The notes under the pieces were generated by a model. The model did no database searches. It had not been told where the DNA came from and saw only the letters and a program-made list of their open reading frames with translations. From assembly GCA_027080445.1 (NCBI GenBank), contig JALWRY010000242.1, positions 1 through 5,715 of the forward strand: a stretch of 5,715 nucleotides of DNA, written 5' to 3'. Source of the stretch: Thiohalobacter sp. Lineage in GTDB: Bacteria > Pseudomonadota > Gammaproteobacteria > DSM-19610. This document shows positions 1-5,715 of the stretch, piece after piece (position 1 is the stretch's first letter; each line of letters starts with the position of its first letter). The position numbers were made by a program, and so were the translations under genes.

Positions 1-1635
1 TTCATCCATCAGGGTCTGTGCGCATATCTTGATAAAGAACTGTGTATCGGTGCCCTGTGCGCGGTGTTCTGTCAACGCCTTGATGGCATGCTCGATGACC
101 CAGTGATCGATTTCTGCAACCTGGCCAGTCTGCTCGGCGATCGGCAGAAACTGGCTGGGCAGTATGTCCTCGTCTTCGCCATTTATCATGCGCAGCAGGA
201 CTTCGTATTTCTCGCCGGCATCACCCTGCAGGCTGACGATAGGTTGATAGAGCAGCCGGAACTGGTTCTTTTCCAGGGCATCCTTGATCAACGAATGCAT
301 CTGCTGGTCGCGTTCCTTGCCGATCTTTTCGTCGACCACCGGGTTGTGCAGGTGGATCCTGTTGCCACCGGAAGAACGGGCCACTTCGCAGGCCAGGTCA
401 GCGCGGGAAATGACTTCATGTGCCGAAGGTGAACTTTCACCAATAATGCTCATGCCGATGCTGCAGGTCGTGGTGACGGATTTACCCTCGATTTCGGCGA
501 TATGGTCTTCAATGGCCTGGCGAATCTCCTCGCCCAGCGTTGTGATCGTGTCGTGGTCACAATCCTTGCGCAGTACGGTGAAGGAATGATCGCCAAAGCG
601 CGCGACGATATCGCTGTCACCGGTGTGCTCGCGCAACAGGTCGGCAATATCACTGATGACCATGTCGGCTGCGCCGATACCGATGTTGTCCTTGATGTCC
701 TTGAAGTTGTCCATCAGCATATAGATCAGCGCGGAATTTTCCGAGCCGCTCACCGCGTTGGTGATGCTGAGTTCCAGTTCCTCCATGAAATACTGGCGGT
801 TATACAGGCCGGTGAGAATGTCCTGCTTGCTCAGGAACCTGATTTTTTGCTCAAGCTCTTTGCTTGACCCGGCCTGGTTGCGGATGATGATCTGGGTACA
901 GGATTCACCGTCGATACTGGCGGGAGAGAATTCCATCAGCGCGTCGAATTGTTTGCCGTCAGGTAACTGGCCGTGGGTTTCCAGGGAACCCTCACTGGAG
1001 CCCTGTTTGCTGAAGTCACGGAGGAAGGCTTTAAACCGGTCGTGGTCGTCGGGCGCCACCATGTCGAGAATCGGCGTGCCCTCGATTTCATCGATGTCCT
1101 CGAAACCGAACATTTCCAGGTAGGAACTGTTGGCAAAGATGTGCATGCCTTCATGCACGTAGGCGATGGCGTCCCGCGAACTTTCCATCAACAGGCGCGC
1201 GCGTTTCTCGCTTTCATGAAAACGGGCTTCAAAGTTTTGCGCCTTGCTGCAGGCGCTGAGTTGCCGGCATTCGCGCCGGGTGACCAGCTGGAGGTGATCG
1301 GGCTGGTCGTAGGAACACAGGTCGGATGCGCCCTGGCGCATGGCCTCGATGATGTCGGTCTCGTTTGCGGTTTCACCGATAGCGATCAGCGGGGCGAGAA
1401 TGTCCCGTTGCGTCAGCAGTGCAGCAACCTCGGACAGCGAGATTGACGCCAGGCCCAGGGCGCACAGCACCATATCCGGCGTTTGCCTGTCCAGCACGGC
1501 GATAATGTCCTCGCTGTCCTCGGCATAGTCCAGTTTGGAGGCCTGCCCGGCGTTTCTGAGAATATTGGCAAGGGCTTCTGCATCGTTGCGGGATTCCTCA
1601 ACGATAAGCAGGTGCAGGGTGTGGTCCTTGTCCAT
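1..1635 (-). CDS. fimX: FimX-like REC-PAS-GGDEF-EAL cyclic-di-GMP receptor (3' end cut off)
   Basis: 545 codons are visible before the window edge, in frame to position 1. From memory P. aeruginosa FimX is about 690 residues, so roughly 145 are missing. Domains in order: receiver (about 7-120), PAS (about 140-255), GGDEF (about 265-428), EAL (from about 440). The active sites are degraded as in FimX. Ala59 stands where the receiver's phospho-accepting Asp should be. The cyclase motif is GDHSF (348-352) instead of GGDEF, and the RxxD inhibitory site before it is lost. The EAL motif is EVL (478-480), followed by Leu-Arg and preceded by YQP (463-465). Known for the family: FimX binds cyclic-di-GMP through its EAL domain without hydrolysing it and promotes type IV pilus assembly with PilZ and PilB, often at the cell pole. 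Inferred here: the same receptor role. The ATG at 1635 is chosen because the receiver begins directly after it and CAGGAG lies 11 bases upstream. The symbol rests on architecture and the GDHSF/EVL pair, not on an alignment. Confidence 0.88.
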   Translation of the reverse strand, partial: MDKDHTLHLLIVEESRNDAEALANILRNAGQASKLDYAEDSEDIIAVLDRQTPDMVLCALGLASISLSEVAALLTQRDILAPLIAIGETANETDIIEAMRQGASDLCSYDQPDHLQLVTRRECRQLSACSKAQNFEARFHESEKRARLLMESSRDAIAYVHEGMHIFANSSYLEMFGFEDIDEIEGTPILDMVAPDDHDRFKAFLRDFSKQGSSEGSLETHGQLPDGKQFDALMEFSPASIDGESCTQIIIRNQAGSSKELEQKIRFLSKQDILTGLYNRQYFMEELELSITNAVSGSENSALIYMLMDNFKDIKDNIGIGAADMVISDIADLLREHTGDSDIVARFGDHSFTVLRKDCDHDTITTLGEEIRQAIEDHIAEIEGKSVTTTCSIGMSIIGESSPSAHEVISRADLACEVARSSGGNRIHLHNPVVDEKIGKERDQQMHSLIKDALEKNQFRLLYQPIVSLQGDAGEKYEVLLRMINGEDEDILPSQFLPIAEQTGQVAEIDHWVIEHAIKALTEHRAQGTDTQFFIKICAQTLMDE

Positions 1636-1646
1636 AGGGTCGTGTA

Positions 1647-1652
1647 CTCCTG
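1647..1652 (-). promoter_or_regulatory. Ribosome binding site of the fimX-like gene
   Basis: On the minus strand CAGGAG lies 11 bases before the ATG at 1635. The spacing is slightly long, but it is the only good purine-rich match near this start and supports the chosen start codon. Confidence 0.55.
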
Positions 1653-1774
1653 AGCTCGGATTTTTCTTCGCCGGCCGCAGCTGGCGTTGTGCTTTCATTG
1701 TTTCGGCAGCAGGGCGGCTATCCTTTACCTGCCTGGGGGTGTTTTCACGGGTTCCGGCTGTCGTCGTAACCCCT

Positions 1775-1802
1775 TTTACACAAACAGGTTTCCTGCTAGC
1801 AT
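1775..1802 (+). promoter_or_regulatory. Candidate sigma-70 promoter of the acetyltransferase gene
   Basis: A -35-like TTTACA (1775-1780, five of six consensus bases) is separated by 16 bases from a -10-like TAGCAT (1797-1802, four of six). The -10 is preceded by TGC, an extended -10 feature. Transcription would begin near 1809, leaving a leader of about 47 bases before the ATG at 1856. The rest of this 220-bp divergent region (1636-1855) should also hold the fimX promoter on the other strand, but I could not find a convincing one. Confidence 0.4.
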
Positions 1803-1855
1803 GCAGTGAAACGGGCGCCTTTCGGCGACCGCATGGAACCAGCCGGGGACAGGGT

Positions 1856-2377
1856 ATGCAACAAATCAGGGTACGAGCCGAAACTGCCGACGATTTCAAC
1901 GCCATCGATGTTGTGAATCTCAGCGCATTCCAGGGTGAAGCCGAAGCGCAGTTGATTGGTGAATTACGCAAGTCACCGGTTTTTATCCCCGATCTGTCGC
2001 TGGTTGCGGAACTGAACGGGCGTATCGTCGGCCACGTGGTACTGTCGCGGATAAAGCTGGTTTCCGACCAGGGCGACAGCGAAATACTCGCGCTGGGCCC
2101 GATGTCCGTGGTGCCGTCACAGTCACATCGCGGCATCGGTTCCGAGCTGATCGACGCCGCTGTGGCGCGCGCCAAACCGCTGTGCTACAAGGCGATCGTG
2201 GTCGCGGGGCATCCCGATTACTACCGGCGTTTCGGTTTCAAACCGGCCACGGACTGGGGGGTGAGTTGTAACCTGCCCATTCCGGATGATGCCCTGACGG
2301 CGATGGAACTGGTGGATGGCGCCCTCTCCGGTGGCGGTAAAGTCGAGTACCCGGACCTGTTCCGGGCATTATTCTAG
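1856..2377 (+). CDS. GNAT family N-acetyltransferase, YhbS type
   Basis: The 173-residue product is a single GNAT domain, close to the usual length of E. coli YhbS (about 167). The acetyl-CoA pyrophosphate-binding loop is visible as QSHRGIG (89-95), after the strand ending in LGPMSVVP (80-87). The later GHPDYYRRFGF (118-128) matches the conserved G-x-P-x-Y-x-R-F-G-F segment of this family, and the early LSAFQGEAEAQLI (22-34) matches its N-terminal helix. Members move an acetyl group from acetyl-CoA to an amine; the substrate is unknown here and the protein should be cytosolic. The ATG at 1856 is preferred because GGGGA (1845-1849) lies six bases upstream and the GNAT fold begins at residue 4. 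The reading frame stays open back to 1535, but those codons have no family similarity and overlap fimX. The gene is divergent from fimX and converges on the next gene with a 12-bp gap. It has no evident functional link to either. Confidence 0.88.
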   Translation: MQQIRVRAETADDFNAIDVVNLSAFQGEAEAQLIGELRKSPVFIPDLSLVAELNGRIVGHVVLSRIKLVSDQGDSEILALGPMSVVPSQSHRGIGSELIDAAVARAKPLCYKAIVVAGHPDYYRRFGFKPATDWGVSCNLPIPDDALTAMELVDGALSGGGKVEYPDLFRALF

Positions 2378-2389
2378 GCTGGTTGGGTT

Positions 2390-4408
2390 CTACAGCAATT
2401 CCCAGACATCATCGAAGTCGCTGCCGGGAGGTTTGCCGGCGGGCTTTTTCTCCCCCGGGAGTTTTACTTCGCCCCGCGCAGTGAACTGGAACTGGGCGAA
2501 ACTGCCGGTGTTTTCCACCAGTTTCGTTAGTTCAACGCGTACATTCTTGCCGTGGCAGTTAATAATGGCTGTGTCGCCTACCCGGAACGGTGGCGAAGGC
2601 AATAACAGGGTTGCGCACTGCTGGAGTGTCGCGATTTCCGGTAACAGCAAGCCGCGCGTGAAGTCGTCATTTTTTGCCGTTTTCCGGTCAGGTCGTCCGG
2701 CAATTGCGACTGCCCCGGGTGACAGCATCTGTACACCGAGTTCCAGGCCATGTTTGTCGGCGAACTTCAGCCATCGAATCACCCCCAGTCGCCAGTGGAA
2801 GGTGTCCGGATCGCTTTCCTCGCGTATGCCCAGCAATTCGCCAACCTGTGCGCGGGTGGTTTCCAGGTTGTCCCACAGGAGACAGTAGCCACCGGCGCTG
2901 ATATTGACCATTTTCCAGTTCTGGGTCTGGTGACTGGGATTGATGTGGATGCCGGAGGCCGTCCGCGCGATGGCGGTTTCCAGGGTGCTGACAGGTGTTT
3001 TCCCTTCGATCTGGTACTTCGTTACATCGAATTTCCTCATGGAAGATGATGGGTCTCCCTTCATGCGATAGCTCATTTCCCAGATATCGGGCTGGTCCGT
3101 TGTTTCCCCTTGCAGGTTACGGGCATTGAAGCGAGCGGGTTTCTCGATATGCGGCGCCAGCTCCGTACCGGGTACAAGCTCGGTGGGGCATTCGTTGTGG
3201 ACAGCGGCCGGGTTAAAGGCGGCTTCGCCACTCACAAAATAGTGAATGGAACTCAGCCCCATCGATACGACGACCTGGGAGTGATCCTTTACCCGCGAAT
3301 AACGGCGTTTGGGCATAACCCCCCACACCAGCATCAGGCGCCGTAGTGTGGCGCGTTTTATCCTCGTGGTGCGGGCTTCCCGGCTTTCCCCCATGGCCTT
3401 GCGAATACGTTCGGCCAAACGCCCTGTTTCCAGGGTGCGGGTGGTTCTGCAGTTTTCGCTGGTATCCCTCAGAACCAGGTAGCTGGGGGGTTCGTCAGCA
3501 TCCAGGTTGACAGCAAACAGCGCATTGGGTCGTTCATCGAGCGTTTTCAGGTCACTGTAGCCCGCCCAGTCTTCCAGCGCGTTGTAAATGGCTTCCGCTT
3601 CGCCATGACGCAGGCGATAGGGGCAGGACAGCGCCAGTAGCAGCACCTGCTTGTAGATATCCGTGACCGTCGAGTTGTGCTGGCTGGCCGCGACGGCATC
3701 CATGATTTTGCCATGATGCAGGTCGTTACCCTCGGCATAGCGGTACAGGGAATGAATTTCCAGCCAGACAGATGCGGGATAGGGTTCATAGACCTGGTAA
3801 GCTTTCAGCAATACCAGTCCCAGCAGCTTGATAGACCGGTGTATGGCCGTGAGCAGGAGCTTCTTGTCCTTGCGGCCGACGCCGGCAATCTGCTCCATCA
3901 CCAGCACCTTGTAACCGGTAGCCAGGGTATGGGTGATTTCGCGTGACAGGTGGGCGATTTTCAGGTTCTTCATCGCTGGTGGCAGCGGTTTACCAATAAT
4001 GTGCTTCTTCATATGGTCAGTGACGAAGCGAACCGGTTGCTGCATGAGTTCGAGCGCCTTGAAGCGCTGCTGTGGCGGGATATCCTGGTGGTTGAGATCG
4101 TTCAGCGCCTTGTACAGCAGCTTCGTGGTTTCCCCCACATTGGCCATAGGCAGATGCTCAATCCAGTTTTTAACACTCGCCGGTTTGCTGTCGAATGAGC
4201 CGTTTTTCGGGCGGGTCCGGTTTGGTACAGAAAGTTGCATGGGCCGTTTGTCCACTGGTTGTTGTTGCTGCGCGATGCCGGGCAGGGGGCGGTCTTCCCT
4301 GCGCTCCGTCCGGGCTATCGTCCTGCCGGCGAAAAACTGAATGTTTACCGGGGGCTGGCGTGTCAGGGGAGGGCGAGGCGCTACCGTGAACGTGTTCGGG
4401 TGTGCCAT
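2390..4408 (-). CDS. Large protein with a split PilZ-like cyclic-di-GMP-binding region
   Basis: The 672-residue protein has no signal peptide or membrane segment, so it should be cytosolic. Residues 1-80 are Pro-, Gln- and Arg-rich and probably disordered. Residues 90-285 look mainly helical. RxxxR occurs at 368-372 (R368, R372), followed by a strand-like VVVSMGLSSIHYFVSG (379-394). NxSxxG occurs at 502-507 (N502, S504, G507), followed by a strand pattern with VGELLGI (522-528), LGVIRW (541-546) and LELGVQML (555-562). These are the two halves of the PilZ cyclic-di-GMP signature, normally a few tens of residues apart, here separated by about 130. A further beta-rich segment (about 607-645) and a Lys/Pro/Gly-rich tail end the protein. 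From unverified memory, a similar large protein lies next to fimX in Pseudomonas (PA4958). Inferred role: cyclic-di-GMP effector, perhaps acting with FimX. An in-frame TGA at 4412-4414 makes the ATG at 4408 the most upstream start. It lacks a clear ribosome binding site, so Met57 (codon at 4240) is an alternative. Confidence 0.85.
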   Translation of the reverse strand: MAHPNTFTVAPRPPLTRQPPVNIQFFAGRTIARTERREDRPLPGIAQQQQPVDKRPMQLSVPNRTRPKNGSFDSKPASVKNWIEHLPMANVGETTKLLYKALNDLNHQDIPPQQRFKALELMQQPVRFVTDHMKKHIIGKPLPPAMKNLKIAHLSREITHTLATGYKVLVMEQIAGVGRKDKKLLLTAIHRSIKLLGLVLLKAYQVYEPYPASVWLEIHSLYRYAEGNDLHHGKIMDAVAASQHNSTVTDIYKQVLLLALSCPYRLRHGEAEAIYNALEDWAGYSDLKTLDERPNALFAVNLDADEPPSYLVLRDTSENCRTTRTLETGRLAERIRKAMGESREARTTRIKRATLRRLMLVWGVMPKRRYSRVKDHSQVVVSMGLSSIHYFVSGEAAFNPAAVHNECPTELVPGTELAPHIEKPARFNARNLQGETTDQPDIWEMSYRMKGDPSSSMRKFDVTKYQIEGKTPVSTLETAIARTASGIHINPSHQTQNWKMVNISAGGYCLLWDNLETTRAQVGELLGIREESDPDTFHWRLGVIRWLKFADKHGLELGVQMLSPGAVAIAGRPDRKTAKNDDFTRGLLLPEIATLQQCATLLLPSPPFRVGDTAIINCHGKNVRVELTKLVENTGSFAQFQFTARGEVKLPGEKKPAGKPPGSDFDDVWELL

Positions 4409-4475
4409 ATGTCACGGAATGACGCTTGTTTGCGTCTGGATTTCTGTTAGAAGTTCCGTATCCTTGCGAGTCGTC
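4409..4475. other. 67-bp divergent intergenic region
   Basis: This gap separates the start of the split-PilZ gene (minus strand) from the start of the PAS-LuxR gene (plus strand). It must hold both translation starts and possibly both promoters. I saw no -35/-10 pair with acceptable spacing in either direction, so a promoter may lie inside one of the flanking genes or depend on an activator. Confidence 0.6.
4466..4470 (+). promoter_or_regulatory. Weak ribosome binding site deciding the PAS-LuxR start
   Basis: GCGAG lies five bases before the ATG at 4476. It is a weak match but well spaced, and the PAS domain begins soon after this Met. The same frame is open to an ATG at 4341, but that start would overlap the divergent gene by 68 bases and add unconserved residues. 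Confidence 0.35.
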
Positions 4476-5405
4476 ATGGATGAACTTGCAAGAATAAGCG
4501 ATTGGGACGATTTCCCTTGCAGCAACCCCAACCCTGTACTTTGTTGCGATGTTCATGGCGCAGTGGTTTTTTTCAATCCAGCGGCATCTGCGCTCAGTAT
4601 TGAACTGGGTTGTCGCAGCGTTCGTCACATACTCCCGGAAGAACATGTCATGCGGGTTCGTCGGTGTCTGGCGGACGACAGATCGAATACGGCCGAAAGT
4701 AAAATACGCGGCCGTACCTTTACCTGGATATACCGGCGTTCACGGCAGCAAAACCGCGTCAACCTGTATGGCCATGAGATTACCGCTTACCTCGCAGAAC
4801 GAATCGACCGGTTACAGCCGGCCTTGTTGCAGGCAGCATTAAATAAGCTCGGCTTGCCGCTCATCGGAGTGGATCACGGACTCACACTGCTATTTTGCAA
4901 CCAGGCGGCGCATGCGTTTATTGATAAAGCGCATTGTGCGAGTCTTTCAGGCGGCAGGCTCCTGGTCAGCTATCCCGGCGCAGAAAAGCGTTTGAAGTCC
5001 GAAATTGCGCGCGGCGCAGTCAGCGGTAGCGTACTACGCCTGTTGTTCCAGGATGACGAACCGGAAATAGAGTTTGTCCTGTTGCCCTTGTCGGCATCGG
5101 AACGGTGCGGCGAAGAGCCGGCTGCGATCATTTACTTGCACAGAAAAAATGCCGGCCATCATCCGGCTGTCCGCCGTGTTCTGAAAGCGCGTTACGGACT
5201 TACCGATGCCGAAGCCGGTCTGGCGGTCTGTTTGGTCAACGGCGCCACCCTGGGGGAAAGCGCCGATGCGCTCGGCATAAAGATTTCCACCGCACGTACC
5301 CAGTTGCATCATATTTTCAAAAAAACCGGAGCCAGGCGACAAACGGAGTTCGTGATAAAAGTGCTGACAGGCGTACTGTGGTTGGCCGACTGCATGGAAG
5401 GGTAA
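4476..5405 (+). CDS. PAS-domain transcriptional regulator with LuxR-type helix-turn-helix
   Basis: The 309-residue protein has three parts. Residues 17-105 form a PAS domain: NPNPVLCCDVHG (17-28), the FFNPAA motif (32-37), and the closing GRTFTWIYR and VNLYGHEIT segments (79-103). A linker helix (about 104-125) leads to a second, weaker PAS-like region (about 118-222, with IGVDHGLTLLFCNQAA at 130-145). Residues 240-296 are a LuxR/GerE-type DNA-binding domain: YGLTDAEAGLA (240-250), GESADALGIKIST (260-272), and a recognition helix running through ARTQLHHIFKKTG (273-285), then RRQTEFV. There is no receiver domain and no recognisable acyl-homoserine-lactone-binding domain, so the PAS regions probably sense the signal; the ligand is unknown. 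Family members activate or repress transcription as dimers. The gene is divergent from the split-PilZ gene, a common arrangement for a regulator and its target, but regulation of that neighbour is inference. No strong terminator follows the stop codon. Confidence 0.85.
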   Translation: MDELARISDWDDFPCSNPNPVLCCDVHGAVVFFNPAASALSIELGCRSVRHILPEEHVMRVRRCLADDRSNTAESKIRGRTFTWIYRRSRQQNRVNLYGHEITAYLAERIDRLQPALLQAALNKLGLPLIGVDHGLTLLFCNQAAHAFIDKAHCASLSGGRLLVSYPGAEKRLKSEIARGAVSGSVLRLLFQDDEPEIEFVLLPLSASERCGEEPAAIIYLHRKNAGHHPAVRRVLKARYGLTDAEAGLAVCLVNGATLGESADALGIKISTARTQLHHIFKKTGARRQTEFVIKVLTGVLWLADCMEG

Positions 5406-5434
5406 GCCCATTTTTGCCGGTAGATGAAAGATTA

Positions 5435-5450
5435 TCATTCATTTGAATGA
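5435..5450. repeat. 16-bp palindrome, possible operator
   Basis: TCATTCA and TGAATGA are exact reverse complements separated by TT. The two-base centre cannot form a good RNA hairpin loop and no T-tract follows, so a site for a dimeric DNA-binding protein is more likely than a terminator. It starts 30 bases after the stop codon of the PAS-LuxR gene. Confidence 0.4.
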
Positions 5451-5479
5451 GGCGGGAAATTTTACATTCATATGTACAG

Positions 5480-5510
5480 TTGATGCGCTTAACCAAGTTA
5501 TTGGTATAAC
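5480..5510 (+). promoter_or_regulatory. Candidate extended -10 promoter
   Basis: TATAAC (5505-5510) is preceded by TGG, giving an extended -10 element. A partial -35, TTGATG (5480-5485), lies 19 bases upstream, which is long. Transcription would begin near 5517 and run rightward into sequence with no recognised gene inside the window. Confidence 0.35.
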
Positions 5511-5511
5511 T
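5496..5511. repeat. Palindrome overlapping the -10 element
   Basis: AGTTAT and ATAACT are exact reverse complements around TGGT, and the right arm covers most of the TATAAC -10 hexamer. An overlapping alternative, ACCAA (5492-5496) with TTGGT (5501-5505), is also present. The position suits a repressor site. Confidence 0.35.
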
Positions 5512-5608
5512 GAAAAATGTGTGCTCGTGGAGTGATTGCCCCCGTTTTTGAATGTAATTTTCGCGCGATGTGCTGTAATTTATGTCGATATTCTTAACAA
5601 TTCGTCTA

Positions 5609-5715
5609 GGAGTCTGTCGGGTTTAGCTCGGCCAGCAAAGAGGCGTACTCCACTGACTTGAGCGCTAACCCTGATTTTTTGTGTAATAAAATACATCCTA
5701 CACAGCAATGTGCGC
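5609..5715 (+). mobile_element. Possible left end of an insertion sequence (tentative)
   Basis: After CTAG (5606-5609) the sequence begins GGAGTCTGTCGGGTTTAGC (5609-5627), which from memory resembles terminal inverted repeats of some insertion sequences. It is followed by about 80 bases without coding and then an AT-rich, promoter-like stretch with TAATAAAAT (5684-5692), as expected before a transposase gene. The matching right end and transposase would lie outside the window, so this cannot be confirmed. I cannot assign a family. Confidence 0.22.

Larger units (their letters stand above)
5462..5557. repeat. Pair of 9-bp inverted repeats, 78 bp apart
   Basis: TTACATTCA (5462-5470) and its exact reverse complement TGAATGTAA (5549-5557) flank the promoter-like site. 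Both share the core ATTCA/TGAAT with the palindrome at 5435-5450, so a single protein could recognise all three. Confidence 0.35.
5406..5715. other. 310-bp region without a recognisable gene
   Basis: The region is visibly richer in A and T than the flanking coding DNA, and no open frame has convincing start, codon use or protein similarity. It holds a 7-bp-arm palindrome (5435-5450), a pair of 9-bp inverted repeats (5462-5470 and 5549-5557), an extended -10 promoter-like site overlapped by a palindrome (5480-5511), and an inverted-repeat cluster that may be an insertion-sequence end (from about 5609). I saw no tRNA or rRNA. Confidence 0.6.

Noticed and set aside
64..1446. Several plus-strand open frames of about 120-157 codons opposite the fimX-like gene.
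   Set aside because: They are shadows of the minus-strand frame, whose domain order is fully consistent with FimX.
1816..1827. CGCC-TTTC-GGCG mini-hairpin in the leader of the acetyltransferase gene.
   Set aside because: A four-base-pair stem is too short to support a regulatory claim.
2350..2366. CCCGGA-CCTGT-TCCGGG hairpin at the end of the acetyltransferase gene, possible terminator between the convergent genes.
   Set aside because: The stem is only six base pairs, lies inside the coding sequence, and is not followed by a T-tract on either strand.
2316..2888. 190-codon plus-strand open frame antisense to the split-PilZ gene.
   Set aside because: It is Ser/Arg/Pro-rich in the way typical of antisense shadows and has no domain; the opposite strand encodes a coherent 672-residue protein.
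4170..4646. 158-codon minus-strand open frame across the divergent intergenic region.
   Set aside because: It overlaps the starts of both flanking genes in another frame, has an unremarkable composition and shows no recognisable domain.
5708..5715. ATG near the right edge as the start of another gene.
   Set aside because: There is no ribosome binding site before it and fewer than three codons are visible.

Overview
The window reads as chromosomal DNA of a gammaproteobacterium with moderately high GC. The main reason is a REC-PAS-GGDEF-EAL protein with the hallmarks of FimX, the cyclic-di-GMP receptor that controls type IV pili in Pseudomonas and Xanthomonas relatives. The genus cannot be read from the sequence.

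Layout: (1) Positions 1-1635, minus strand: fimX-like gene, with its 3' end cut off by the window edge. (2) 1636-1855: divergent intergenic region with a plausible promoter for the next gene. (3) 1856-2377, plus strand: small GNAT acetyltransferase of the YhbS type. (4) 2390-4408, minus strand: 672-residue protein that converges tail to tail with the acetyltransferase (12 bp gap). It is not obvious by name, but it carries the two PilZ cyclic-di-GMP signatures, RxxxR and NxSxxG, about 130 residues apart. (5) 4409-4475: short divergent intergenic region. (6) 4476-5405, plus strand: regulator with two PAS-like regions and a C-terminal LuxR-type helix-turn-helix. (7) 5406-5715: 310 bp without a gene, AT-richer than the rest. 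It contains several inverted repeats, one promoter-like element overlapped by a palindrome, and what may be the end of an insertion sequence.

The likely theme is cyclic-di-GMP control of surface motility or attachment. Every signature of an active phosphorelay receiver or diguanylate cyclase is degraded in the FimX-like protein, and its EAL site is EVL, so it should bind the nucleotide rather than make or degrade it. The large protein two genes away looks like a second, unusual PilZ-type receptor. The PAS-LuxR protein is divergent from it across only 67 bp, so it could regulate it, but nothing in the sequence proves that. The strongest candidate for something under-described is the split-PilZ protein.
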